Below are positions 25,345 through 33,693 of a stretch of DNA of 64,000 nucleotides, one piece after another; position 1 is the first letter of the stretch, and each line of letters starts with the position of its first letter. The notes under the pieces are model-generated. The model did not search any database and was not told the DNA's origin. It saw nothing but the letters and a program-made list of their open reading frames with translations. This DNA comes from Thalassovita gelatinovora (GTDB taxonomy: Bacteria; Pseudomonadota; Alphaproteobacteria; Rhodobacterales; Rhodobacteraceae). The translations under genes were made by a program, and so were the position numbers. The stretch covers positions 62,001-126,000 of the forward strand of contig NZ_CYSA01000019.1 in assembly GCF_001458355.1 (NCBI RefSeq), given 5' to 3'.

Positions 25345-25785
25345 ATGGCTTTGGACATCCGCCCCCTTTGTGCCGCTGACGAAGCCGATTGGCGGCGTCT
25401 GTGGACCGCTTATCTGGAATTCTACCAAAGCACGGTGCCGGAAGAGGTCTATCAGAACACCTTCGCCCGGCTGATTGATTCCGAAAAGGAAAACCAACAC
25501 GCCCTGCTGGCACTTCTGGATGGCAAACCTGTCGGATTGGTGCATTACATCTACCACCCGCATAATTGGCGGCAGGAAGACGTGTGTTACCTTCAGGATC
25601 TCTATGCCGACCCCGATGTGCGGGGCCAAGGCATCGGTCGCGCCCTGATCGAGGCGGTTTACAAAGCTGCCGATGAAAACGGCACCCCTTCGGTGTACTG
25701 GATGACGCAGGACTTCAATCACACCGCGCGGAAACTTTATGACCGAATTGCAACGTTGACCCCGTTCATCAAATACCAACGCTAG
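25345..25785 (+). CDS. GNAT-family N-acetyltransferase
   Basis: 146 residues with a GNAT fold: IRPLCAADEADWRRLW at the N-terminus, PVGLVHYIYH as the central strands, YLQDLYADPDVRGQGIGRALIEAVY as the acetyl-CoA loop, and VYWMTQDFNHTARKLYDRI at the end. The pattern resembles GNATs that act on small amines or amino acids. GAGG lies seven bases before ATG 25345; the upstream extension overlaps acylphosphatase and is not translated plausibly. deoD follows after nine bases. Confidence 0.85.
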   Translation: MALDIRPLCAADEADWRRLWTAYLEFYQSTVPEEVYQNTFARLIDSEKENQHALLALLDGKPVGLVHYIYHPHNWRQEDVCYLQDLYADPDVRGQGIGRALIEAVYKAADENGTPSVYWMTQDFNHTARKLYDRIATLTPFIKYQR

Positions 25786-25794
25786 GACCCTGCC

Positions 25795-26499
25795 ATGACC
25801 ATCCATATCGGCGCCCAGCCTGGAGAGATCGCGCCAACCGTCCTGCTGCCGGGCGACCCCTATCGCGCCAAATGGGCCGCAGAAACCTTTCTGGACGCCC
25901 CCAAGCAGGTCAATGATGTGCGTGGCATGTTGGGGTTCACCGGCCATTACAAAGGCAATCCGGTAACCATCCACGGCTCTGGCATGGGAATGCCGTCCCT
26001 ATCGATCTATGCTAATGAACTGATCCGCGATTATGGTGCGAAAACGCTGATCCGCATCGGGTCCTGCGGCGCCATGCAAGACAAGGTGAAGCTGCGCGAC
26101 GTAATCTTGGCGATGACCGCGTCTTCGGTTTCAACGCCGTCATCCGGGATTTTCAGGGACTTCAACTTTGCCCCTTCGGCCGACTGGTCGCTATTGAAAG
26201 CCGCGGCCGAAGCGGCCGAGGCCAAAGGCGTTTCGGCCCATGTCGGCGGTATCTATTCCGCCGATGTTTTCTATGACGAACGGCCAGATCTGAACGAACA
26301 GATGACCCGTCACGGTATTCTGGGAGTCGAAATGGAAGCAGCCGAGCTATATAATCTCGCCTTGCGCTATGGCGTGCGGGCCTTGGCCGTACTAACCGTG
26401 TCAGATCACCTGATCCGCCATGAAGCCTTGCCATCGGCAGACCGCGAACGCTCCTTTGGCGACATGGTCGAAATCGCGCTAGAGGCGGCTTTCGCTTAA
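25795..26499 (+). CDS. deoD: Purine-nucleoside phosphorylase, DeoD type
   Basis: 234 residues, hexameric PNP family: [22 protein letters not shown], the phosphate-binding [30 protein letters not shown] and VSDHLIRHE with the catalytic Asp. It phosphorolyses (deoxy)purine nucleosides in salvage. Length matches E. coli DeoD. Its last 21 bases overlap the 3' end of the convergent LysR gene, so both reading frames use the same DNA there. Confidence 0.94.
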   Translation: MTIHIGAQPGEIAPTVLLPGDPYRAKWAAETFLDAPKQVNDVRGMLGFTGHYKGNPVTIHGSGMGMPSLSIYANELIRDYGAKTLIRIGSCGAMQDKVKLRDVILAMTASSVSTPSSGIFRDFNFAPSADWSLLKAAAEAAEAKGVSAHVGGIYSADVFYDERPDLNEQMTRHGILGVEMEAAELYNLALRYGVRALAVLTVSDHLIRHEALPSADRERSFGDMVEIALEAAFA

Positions 26500-27351
26500 C
26501 GCTGCGATCAGGCGCGCCAACGGGGGCCGCACCGGTTTTCGCGCGGTCAGAACAAGCGCCTTTCCCGTCGGCACAGCCTGCGGAAAAGGGCTGACCAGCC
26601 GACCCGCTTTGAGATCCTGTTCGATCAGGCATTGATGCCCCATCAACACCCCGGCCCCGTTCACTGCTTCTTGTACCGCCAGCGCATAGAGCGAAAAAAC
26701 AGGGCCGCGCAATTGTGGTGTCTCTGCCCCTGCCCGTGCCTGCAACCAGACCGCCCAGTCTTGTGACCAACTGCTGTCGGACAGGCAGGGCAACTGCGCC
26801 AGATCAGCGACCTGCATCACCCGACCCGCCACGTCAGGGGCACATACCGGCAGAATTTCATCCGTCGCGACCACCTGACCGTCTTCAGGATCGCCCAGAA
26901 ACAATGTCAGGTCGAATGGGTCCCGCCCCAGATTGGGTGCCTGTTCCATTGCCGTAACCGAAATCACCAGATCCGGCAGTGCCCGGCGGATGGCCGGCAG
27001 ACGCGGCGACAGCCACAGTTGCGCCACGGCTGGCAGCGCCGCGATATGCAGCCGGTTGGGGCTGGCGACGGCGCGGATTTCCTGCACCGTGGCGGCCAGT
27101 TGATCAAAGGCACGTTCGGCCAGCGGCAAAACCTGCCGCCCCAGATCATTCAGAACCACTCCCTGCGGCTGCCGCTCAAACAGGTCTGCCCCGGCCCAGT
27201 CTTCCAGCCCCTTAACCTGCTGCGCCACCGCGCCGGAGGTGACGCAGAGTTCTTCCGCCGCCTTGGAAAAGCCCCCCAGACGGGCGGCGGCTTCGAAAGC
27301 GCGCAGAGCATTCAGGGCTGGGCCGGTGGGGCGTGGTGGATGAACAGGCAT
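26479..27351 (-). CDS. LysR-family regulator, GcvA-like
   Basis: 290 residues: N-terminal helix-turn-helix ([20 protein letters not shown], then [14 protein letters not shown]) with the GcvA-like phrase [15 protein letters not shown], and a periplasmic-binding-like effector domain to residue 285. It is divergent from the SHMT-like gene across 100 bases, the classic LysR layout, so it likely controls that gene, perhaps sensing a one-carbon or amino-acid metabolite. It overlaps deoD tail to tail by 21 bases. Confidence 0.88.
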   Translation of the reverse strand: MPVHPPRPTGPALNALRAFEAAARLGGFSKAAEELCVTSGAVAQQVKGLEDWAGADLFERQPQGVVLNDLGRQVLPLAERAFDQLAATVQEIRAVASPNRLHIAALPAVAQLWLSPRLPAIRRALPDLVISVTAMEQAPNLGRDPFDLTLFLGDPEDGQVVATDEILPVCAPDVAGRVMQVADLAQLPCLSDSSWSQDWAVWLQARAGAETPQLRGPVFSLYALAVQEAVNGAGVLMGHQCLIEQDLKAGRLVSPFPQAVPTGKALVLTARKPVRPPLARLIAALSESRL

Positions 27352-27451
27352 GATTAGACTCAGTTTTACTGGGCCTAGAATAGATGAAATCTGATTTGCG
27401 CGATAGCATGGAACCGGATTTTGTGGCCTGGAACAGAAACAGGAGACTCCG

Positions 27452-28777
27452 ATGCCCCATCTGGCCTCGAGAAGCTGGGTTCCGACCCGATGCGAAACCT
27501 TTATTCAGGAACTGTCGACCAAAGTGTCCAACAGCACCAGCACAGAGCTTGCCAACCGGATTGACGCCTTGGCGATCCGCAACAAGGCGATCCATGAACG
27601 CGATTGCTTCAACCTGAACCCGGCCACCAATGTGATGAACCCGCGCGCCGAGGCGCTCTTGGCCTCTGGGCTCGGCACCAGACCGTCGCTTGGGTATCCC
27701 GGCGACAAATATGAAATGGGGCTGGAAGCGATCGAAGAAATCGAGGTCATCACAGCCGAACTTTGCGGTGAAATTTTCGCGGCCAAATATGCCGAAATCC
27801 GGGTGCCGTCGGGGGCGATTGCCAATCTTTATGGCTTCATGGCCTTGGCGAAACCCGGCGATGCGATCATCACCCCACCGGCCAGCATCGGCGGCCATGT
27901 CACCCATCACGCGGCCGGTTGCGCCGGGCTGTACGATCTGCAAAGCCACGCCGCCCCGGTAGATGTCAACGGCTACAGCGTCGATCTGGACAGGCTGGCC
28001 GACTTGGCGCGACGCATCAAACCAAAGATCATAACCATCGGCGGCAGCCTCAACCTGTTCCCCCACCCAGTCGCCGACATCCGCGACATCGCGGATGAAG
28101 TCGGCGCGTATGTGCTGTTCGACGCGGCGCATCAATGCGGGATCATCGCCGGGGGCGCTTGGCCTAACCCGCTGGATCAGGGTGCGCATCTGATGACGAT
28201 GAGCACCTATAAATCGCTTGGCGGCCCGCCTTCCGGCCTGATCGTCAGCAATGACGCCGATATTGCTCAACGGCTCGACGCGATTGCCTTTCCCGGCATG
28301 ACCGCCAATTTCGATGCCGCCAAATCCGCCGCCTTGGCGATGACCATGCTGGATTGGCGCGATCACGGCACCGACTATGCCCGGATGATGGTCGATACCG
28401 CCCGGGCGCTGGCCAGATCGCTTAGCGATCTGGATCTGCCGGTCTTTGGAGCCGAAAAGGGGGCCACCACGTCGCATCAATTCGCGCTGGATGCGACCCG
28501 GTTCGGCGGCGGTCAGACGGCGTCGAAAACCCTGCGCAAAGCGGGATTCCTGGCCTGCGGCATCGGTTTGCCACTGCCGGAACTTGACGGTGACATGAAC
28601 GGTCTGCGTCTCGGGACGCCAGAACTTGTTCGCTGGGGCATGACCCCGGACCATATGCCGGAACTGGCCCGGCTGATCGCCAGTGCCCTGCGCTCGAACG
28701 CACCAGAAACGCTGGCCAGCGAAGTTTCTGCTTGGCGGCAAGGCTTCGACAAGCTGCATTTCATCAACGCCAACTGA
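27452..28777 (+). CDS. SHMT-like fold-type I PLP enzyme
   Basis: 441 residues related to serine hydroxymethyltransferase: LNPATNVMNPRAEALLASGLGTR, YPGDKYEMG, a PLP-ring pair D224/H227 in LFDAAHQCG, and the Schiff-base Lys K254 in MSTYKSLGGPPSG. True GlyA carries a TTTHK-type motif here, so this belongs to a divergent branch that includes alpha-methylserine or related aldolase activities. Folate-contact residues cannot be judged by eye. GGAGACTCC precedes the ATG. It is divergent from a GcvA-like LysR gene and convergent with the DUF1989 gene; the reaction on a glycine-type substrate is inferred. Confidence 0.75.
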   Translation: MPHLASRSWVPTRCETFIQELSTKVSNSTSTELANRIDALAIRNKAIHERDCFNLNPATNVMNPRAEALLASGLGTRPSLGYPGDKYEMGLEAIEEIEVITAELCGEIFAAKYAEIRVPSGAIANLYGFMALAKPGDAIITPPASIGGHVTHHAAGCAGLYDLQSHAAPVDVNGYSVDLDRLADLARRIKPKIITIGGSLNLFPHPVADIRDIADEVGAYVLFDAAHQCGIIAGGAWPNPLDQGAHLMTMSTYKSLGGPPSGLIVSNDADIAQRLDAIAFPGMTANFDAAKSAALAMTMLDWRDHGTDYARMMVDTARALARSLSDLDLPVFGAEKGATTSHQFALDATRFGGGQTASKTLRKAGFLACGIGLPLPELDGDMNGLRLGTPELVRWGMTPDHMPELARLIASALRSNAPETLASEVSAWRQGFDKLHFINAN

Positions 28778-28782
28778 TCCGG

Positions 28783-28827
28783 TTTCTTCTTGGCAAAAAT
28801 ACTCCGGGGTCCGGGGCAGCGCCCCGG
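28783..28827. repeat. Roseobacter-type intergenic repeat
   Basis: TTCTTCTTGGCAAAAATACT is followed by CCGGGG and a hairpin CCGGGGC-AGC-GCCCCGG (28811-28827). A diverged relative lies at 51028-51076. Sequences with the GGCAAAAATACTCC core are, from memory, common between convergent genes in Rhodobacteraceae and probably act as bidirectional terminators. Confidence 0.6.
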
Positions 28828-28834
28828 TCCGACC

Positions 28835-29680
28835 TTACCGCCCGTGGCTGCGGTCGTAGCCATTCACCTGCGGTATCGCCCAGCTCGACAATGCCCCCGG
28901 TTTGGCCGCAAAGACCTCGACCAAAAGCGGATAGCAGGCGGTGGAATCGCTGGAATGTTCGGCGGAACAATCCCCGCCCGGACAGGCCGACAAAGCCCCC
29001 AGCAGATCGATTTCGGCAAAAAATTCCAGGTAATCACCGGGCCGGACAGGACTGGCCTTCATGAAATACTGCCCGGTGTCGCGGGTAAACCCGGTACACA
29101 TGAAAACATTCAGCACGTCATGAACATGCGGTTCTGCCTCTGTCAGGCTCATGCCCGTTGCATCGGCCAACGCCCGGGTCAAATTGGAATGGCAGCAATG
29201 ATGATACTGCCCACCGGTCAGCAGGGTATGGGTATAAGGATCACAGCGAGTACCGATCACATCGTGCACCGATCCGCCATAGGGATCGATCCCATACCAG
29301 CCCAGCGTATCGTCGATGATCGTCGCCATCGGACGTAGATAGGGGAAAGCCGACCACATCCGTTCCCCTACCGTCAAATGGGTACCATGCAGCGCCCTTG
29401 TCTTGCCGGAATAAAACCGTTCGGACAGATCATTGGCATTCCACAGGTTCAGATCGCCGACTTGCGCCCCCTCAACCGAACTGATGCGGAAAAACTGCCC
29501 AGCCTTGACCCGGAAACAGCCTGCATCGCGCGGCGCAACCAGAACTTCGTCCACCTTTTGCGCCCCGGCCCGGGCAGTCCGGTAAAGATCCAGATCACAT
29601 CGCGGCAAGCTGTCGTTGGGATAAGCGATCACCGGCGCAATCGCGCGGCGAGCTTCGGCATCGGCGGGAATATCAGTCAT
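28835..29680 (-). CDS. DUF1989 (urea carboxylase-associated) family protein
   Basis: 281 residues matching the DUF1989/urea-amidolyase-associated fold: GCFRVKAGQFFRI, VGDLNLWNANDLSERFYSGKT, TIIDDTLGWYGID and CCHSNLTRAL, with a conserved Cys/His set that may bind metal (HHCCHSN, FMCTGFTRDTG, CPGGDCSAEH). Family members near urea carboxylase have been tied to guanidine or urea metabolism, but no such enzyme is here. It shares a strand with a small membrane protein 16 bases upstream. Function unknown. Confidence 0.8.
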   Translation of the reverse strand: MTDIPADAEARRAIAPVIAYPNDSLPRCDLDLYRTARAGAQKVDEVLVAPRDAGCFRVKAGQFFRISSVEGAQVGDLNLWNANDLSERFYSGKTRALHGTHLTVGERMWSAFPYLRPMATIIDDTLGWYGIDPYGGSVHDVIGTRCDPYTHTLLTGGQYHHCCHSNLTRALADATGMSLTEAEPHVHDVLNVFMCTGFTRDTGQYFMKASPVRPGDYLEFFAEIDLLGALSACPGGDCSAEHSSDSTACYPLLVEVFAAKPGALSSWAIPQVNGYDRSHGR

Positions 29681-29695
29681 ATTGGCCTCGGGTCA

Positions 29696-29908
29696 TTAAA
29701 AAGCCGGGGGTGGCGTTTTCTGACAGCAAACTTTGGGTGGGGAATTGTCCATTGTAAAGCTTTCGGCACCGCAAACCGCACAGCGATAACAGCTTTGCCC
29801 ATCGCGATCGCCGCGCCGGTCGGCACGCCATTTACAGTGCCGCGTCCGACGGTTCGAAAAAATCATGATCAGGATGAAGGCGACAATCAGGCCGATGGGA
29901 TAAATCAT
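29696..29908 (-). CDS. Small membrane protein with cysteine motif
   Basis: 70 residues: one N-terminal membrane helix (IYPIGLIVAFILIMIF), a basic stretch, then CYRCAVCGAE and a later CC pair that could form a small zinc site. No named family is recognised. It lies 16 bases before the DUF1989 gene on the same strand, so the two probably share a transcript. Confidence 0.6.
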   Translation of the reverse strand: MIYPIGLIVAFILIMIFSNRRTRHCKWRADRRGDRDGQSCYRCAVCGAESFTMDNSPPKVCCQKTPPPAF

Positions 29909-29944
29909 GCCGCCGGTCTACAGGTTCCGACCCAAAGGGGAAAG

Positions 29945-31585
29945 TCAGACCGCCCGCCCCGCCATCCGCCCAGAAAAGATACAACCACCCAAAAACGTCC
30001 CTTCAAGCGCATTATAGCCGTGATAGCCGCCGCCACCGAAACCCGCGACTTCCCCGGCGGCAAAAAGCCCCGGAAAGGCCGAACCGTCGGGGCGCAGAAC
30101 CTGCCCATCAAGATCGGTGTGAAGCCCACCCAGCGATTTACGGGTCAGGATATTCAACCGCACCGCAATCAACGGCCCGTTGGCAGGATCGAGGATCTTG
30201 TGCGGTTTCGCGGTGCGGATCAGCCTGTCGCCGCGATAAGCACGGGCCTGCCGGATCGCGATCACTTGCGCGTCCTTGGCGAATGGGTTGTCGATCTGGG
30301 CGTCGCGCGCCTGCATTTGCGCGGTGATTCGGGCCGGGTCCAGTGGCGCATCGGGGGTCAGCCGGTTCATGCCGTCGATCAGTGCGGGCAGGGAATTTGC
30401 GACGATGAAATCCTCGCCATGAGATTTGAACGCCTCGACCGGAGCCGGGGCCCCTTTGCCTGCCAGTCGCGCCTTGATCACCGCCGACCATTTGCCTGCT
30501 GTCAGGTCGGGGTTTTGTTCGCTGCCCGACAGCGCGAATTCCTTTTCGATGATTTTCTGGCTCAGGATAAACCAGCTATGTTCGTGCCCGGTTGACAGAA
30601 TACGCCGCAAGGTTGCCAGCGTGTCGAACCCCGGCAGACAAGGGGCCTGCATCCGCTGCCCCAAGGCATCGAACCAGACCGAACTGGGACCAGGCAGGAT
30701 GCGAATGCCGTGATTGGGCCAAATCGGATCCCAATTCGCCAAACCTTCTGTGTAATGCCACATCCGGTCTTCGTTGATGGCTCCGGCCCCGGCGGCCTTG
30801 GCTGCCTGCTGCATCTGTCCATCGACGTAATCCGGCACCCCGGCCACCATGCGCTGCGGTGCCGGGCCAAGCCGATCAACCGGCCAATGGGCGCGCACCA
30901 TGTCGTGATTGCCACCGATCCCGCCCGAGGTCACGATCACCGCCCCGGCGCGGTGTTCGAACTGCCCGACGCTGGCGCGCGTGGTGGACCGTCCCCGATC
31001 AGCCGCATCTGGGCGCAGCACCTCACCGCAAACGCCGGCCACCGCACCATTTTCCACGATCAGATCCGTCACCCGGTGGCGGAACCCGAACCTGAGCCGA
31101 CCATCCGCTGCCGCCGCATGCACCAGCCGTTCAAACGGTGCAACAACCCCAGGACCGGTGCCCCAAGTTACGTGAAACCTTGGCACCGAATTGCCATGCC
31201 CATCGGCCAGCGCACCGCCGCGTTCGGCCCACCCCACCACCGGGAACCAGCGCATGCCAAGGTTTTTCAGCCAAGGGCGCATTTCCCCCGCCGCAAAATC
31301 CAGATAGGCGTCTGCCACCTTGCGGGGGTTGGCGTCTTCGGCGCGGTCAAAACCGGCGCTTCCCATCCAATCCATCGTTGCCAGTTCATGACTGTCACGG
31401 ATGCCCATCCGTCGCTGTTCCGGCGTATCGATCATGAACAGCCCGCCCAGCGACCAAAACGCCTGTCCCCCCAGCGATTGTTCGCCTTCTTGGTCCAGCA
31501 AAAGAACCTTGCGCCCGCGTGCAACGGCTTCGGATGCTGCGACAAGACCGGCAAGACCCGCGCCCACAACGATAACATCGACCAT
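29945..31585 (-). CDS. FAD-dependent dehydrogenase of the fumarate reductase/KstD type
   Basis: 546 residues. The N-terminal FAD-binding Rossmann motif is VIVVGAGLAGLVAASEAV; LGGQAFWSLGGLF, VTSGGIGGN and the C-terminal GLFAAGEVAGFGGGGYHGYNALEGTFLGG complete an FAD_binding_2 protein. Such soluble single-chain flavoproteins desaturate or reduce alkenes next to a carbonyl (ketosteroid dehydrogenase, fumarate reductase and relatives). No haem motif or signal peptide is present. Substrate unknown. It is monocistronic, 36 bases upstream of the small membrane protein. Confidence 0.85.
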   Translation of the reverse strand: MVDVIVVGAGLAGLVAASEAVARGRKVLLLDQEGEQSLGGQAFWSLGGLFMIDTPEQRRMGIRDSHELATMDWMGSAGFDRAEDANPRKVADAYLDFAAGEMRPWLKNLGMRWFPVVGWAERGGALADGHGNSVPRFHVTWGTGPGVVAPFERLVHAAAADGRLRFGFRHRVTDLIVENGAVAGVCGEVLRPDAADRGRSTTRASVGQFEHRAGAVIVTSGGIGGNHDMVRAHWPVDRLGPAPQRMVAGVPDYVDGQMQQAAKAAGAGAINEDRMWHYTEGLANWDPIWPNHGIRILPGPSSVWFDALGQRMQAPCLPGFDTLATLRRILSTGHEHSWFILSQKIIEKEFALSGSEQNPDLTAGKWSAVIKARLAGKGAPAPVEAFKSHGEDFIVANSLPALIDGMNRLTPDAPLDPARITAQMQARDAQIDNPFAKDAQVIAIRQARAYRGDRLIRTAKPHKILDPANGPLIAVRLNILTRKSLGGLHTDLDGQVLRPDGSAFPGLFAAGEVAGFGGGGYHGYNALEGTFLGGCIFSGRMAGRAV

Positions 31586-31649
31586 GATTGTTCCTCCCGA
31601 CGGTCAGGCTAGGCCGAGGAGGTGCATTCGCAAACACGAACCTTGCGTA

Positions 31650-31682
31650 AAGAAAAGGCGCGCCCGATCACGGGTGCGCCCT
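31650..31682 (-). terminator. Terminator after the 49-residue protein gene
   Basis: On the minus strand GGCGCACCCG-TGAT-CGGGCGCGCC (31657-31680) forms a strong stem followed by TTTTCTTT. It lies 30 bases past the small gene's stop. Confidence 0.8.
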
Positions 31683-31709
31683 TTGTCTTTTCCGGATGGG
31701 AGTAGCGAT

Positions 31710-31859
31710 TTAGGCAGCAGCGGCGTATTCGTAGTATTCCACGAAGTTTTCGCCCTTGGTCGCCACAGTGGGTTCTGCCGTGTAATAGGCATAAGCCTGT
31801 TCCAAGACTTCAAGGGCTTGGCGAGCCTGCTGTTGTTGGGTTTGTGCGGTGTTGGACAT
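31710..31859 (-). CDS. Conserved-looking 49-residue protein of unknown function
   Basis: A short gene encoding MSNTAQTQQQQARQALEVLE, then a tyrosine-rich acidic half ending ENFVEYYEYAAAA. CCGAGG precedes a double ATG; the second (31859) has the better spacing. It has its own strong terminator at 31650-31682, and sdhB's terminator lies just upstream, so it is an independent transcription unit. No family is recognised. The clean ribosome site, terminator and codon use argue that it is real. The tyrosine cluster may suggest a structural or interaction role, but this is open. Confidence 0.65.
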   Translation of the reverse strand: MSNTAQTQQQQARQALEVLEQAYAYYTAEPTVATKGENFVEYYEYAAAA

Positions 31860-31981
31860 CATAGCCTCGGTTCTTTGATGATCCCCCCTGTGGCTTTGAA
31901 GATAGCGATCGGGCCGAAAATAACATCCGACAATCGTGCCTTGCCGCTATGCAGCATTTGCAAAATTGACCATAGGTAAAG

Positions 31982-32010
31982 AAAAAGGCCCGCCTGATGG
32001 CGGACCTTTT
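31982..32010 (-). terminator. Terminator of the sdh operon
   Basis: On the minus strand AAGGTCCGCC-ATCA-GGCGGGCCTT (31985-32008) is followed by TTTC. It lies 26 bases past the sdhB stop. Confidence 0.85.
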
Positions 32011-32034
32011 GAATGGTTCGAACTGCATGAAACC

Positions 32035-32817
32035 TTACACGGTGCGGTTGACCATCATGCGCTTGATTTCGGCAATCGCCGCAGCCGGGTTCAACCCTTT
32101 GGGGCAGGTCTTGGTGCAGTTCATGATCGTGTGACAGCGATACAGTTTGAACGGATCTTCCAGTTCGTCCAACCGTTCGCCGGTGGCCTCATCCCGGCTG
32201 TCGATGATCCAGCGATAGGCATGCAGCAGCGCAGCCGGGCCAAGATATTTGTCGCTGTTCCACCAATAGCTGGGGCAGGAGGTCGAGCAGCTGGCGCACA
32301 TCACGCATTCATACAGACCATCGAGTTTCTTGCGGTCCTCGATCGACTGCTTCCATTCTTTCGCCGGGCGGTTTGTCTTGGTCTCCAACCACGGCATGAT
32401 GCTGGCATGCTGGGCGTAAAAATGGGTCAGGTCGGGGATCAAATCCTTGACCACCGGCATATGCGGCAGCGGGTAAATCTTGACCGTGGCCGATTTGACC
32501 TCGTCCATACCATAGATGCAGGCCAGCGTGTTGATGCCGTCGATATTCATCGCACAGGACCCGCAGATGCCTTCGCGGCAGGACCGGCGGAAGGTCAGGG
32601 TCGGGTCAATTTCGTTTTTGATCTTGATCAGCGCGTCCAGAATCATCGGACCACATTTATCCATGTCGACGAAATAGGAATCCACCCGGGGATTCTCGCC
32701 GTCATCAGGGTTCCAGCGATAGATCTGGAATTTGCGCACATTCGTCGCGCCCTCGGGTTTGGGCCAGGTTTTCCCGGTACGAACCCGAGAATTCTTGGGG
32801 AGCGTCAGTTGGACCAT
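32035..32817 (-). CDS. sdhB: Succinate dehydrogenase iron-sulfur subunit
   Basis: 260 residues with all three cluster motifs: the [2Fe-2S] set CREGICGSC plus an upstream Cys, the [4Fe-4S] set [12 protein letters not shown] and the [3Fe-4S] set [14 protein letters not shown]. SdhB passes electrons from FAD on SdhA to ubiquinone in complex II. AGGAG precedes the ATG. It is the last gene of sdhCDAB, but an FkbM methyltransferase gene separates it from sdhA. A strong terminator follows. Confidence 0.96.
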   Translation of the reverse strand: MVQLTLPKNSRVRTGKTWPKPEGATNVRKFQIYRWNPDDGENPRVDSYFVDMDKCGPMILDALIKIKNEIDPTLTFRRSCREGICGSCAMNIDGINTLACIYGMDEVKSATVKIYPLPHMPVVKDLIPDLTHFYAQHASIMPWLETKTNRPAKEWKQSIEDRKKLDGLYECVMCASCSTSCPSYWWNSDKYLGPAALLHAYRWIIDSRDEATGERLDELEDPFKLYRCHTIMNCTKTCPKGLNPAAAIAEIKRMMVNRTV

Positions 32818-32892
32818 TGTCGCATCTCCTGCTTGGACGGCCCGGGGTCGCAGCCCGGAGCCCTTGTGATCTTTGCTGCGGCCAGCGCCGCG

Positions 32893-33684
32893 TTAAGTGC
32901 TTAGTCGGCCCGCGTCGCGGACAAACAAAGTGTTTCCTTCACCTTCAAACGAGGCGCTGTAGCCTGCGGCAGTAACCCGCCCGATCAGGTCAGTATCCCA
33001 TTCTTTTGCATGTTCGGTTTCCATCAGGATCGCGTCGGGCATGTCAGCCTCGCCCGCTTGATCCAGCCATGGGTTCAGCACCGAATCTTCGAAGCCTTCG
33101 ACATCTATCTTCATGACGCAGACATCGTAATCATCCGCGCCCTTCAGATACGGGGCCAAGGGCCGGACCGGCACGCAGACTGCGCCGTCGACCTTGCTCG
33201 CGGCGACGCCGCGCAACGATGCCTGACCGTAATTTCCGGCCCGCAGCATCAGTTTGGCTTCGCCTTCCTCGGCCCCCAAGGCGCAGCCTTCGATGCGCAC
33301 AACATGGCCAAGGTCGTTGCGGCGCACGTTTTCGCCCAAGCGCCCCAGCATCACCGGGTTGGGTTCAAAGGCGATCACCCGCGACCCGTCGCCGGCAGCA
33401 CGGGCCAGAGGCACGGCAAACGCACCGCAATTGCCGCCAATATCCAGCACCAGCGCCCGCTTGCCGGCGATCATATCCGTCAACGCTTTCAACGATTGCG
33501 CCTCGGGCGGTTCGCCGTTCAACCAGATGCACTGTTCGGTGTAGTTGTCCTGCGGGTTGACCAGCAGTTCCACCCCCGCAAAGCTGATCGCGCTTTGAGG
33601 CAATAACGCTCGCAGGTGACGCCGGACCTTGGGCCCGGCGGCCTGAAACGCTTTGCGTAGGTGTTTTTGCTGGTTCCGGTCCAT
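32893..33684 (-). CDS. FkbM-family methyltransferase within the sdh operon
   Basis: 263 residues with a class I methyltransferase domain of FkbM type: ALVLDIGGNCGAFAVPLARA as motif I, VIAFEPNPVMLGRL, CALGAEEGEAKL, and the FkbM phrase VMKIDVEGFEDSVL. These enzymes typically O-methylate sugars or secondary metabolites. It starts nine bases after sdhA and ends 75 bases before sdhB, so it must be read on the sdh transcript. There is no obvious link to complex II; it may be a passenger benefiting from strong expression. Confidence 0.82.
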   Translation of the reverse strand: MDRNQQKHLRKAFQAAGPKVRRHLRALLPQSAISFAGVELLVNPQDNYTEQCIWLNGEPPEAQSLKALTDMIAGKRALVLDIGGNCGAFAVPLARAAGDGSRVIAFEPNPVMLGRLGENVRRNDLGHVVRIEGCALGAEEGEAKLMLRAGNYGQASLRGVAASKVDGAVCVPVRPLAPYLKGADDYDVCVMKIDVEGFEDSVLNPWLDQAGEADMPDAILMETEHAKEWDTDLIGRVTAAGYSASFEGEGNTLFVRDAGRLST

Positions 33685-33693
33685 CGCGCTTCC

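Noticed and set aside
28783-28827. CRISPR-like or insertion-sequence remnant
   Set aside because: Only two diverged copies in the window, no spacer arrangement and no transposase; it is an intergenic repeat.
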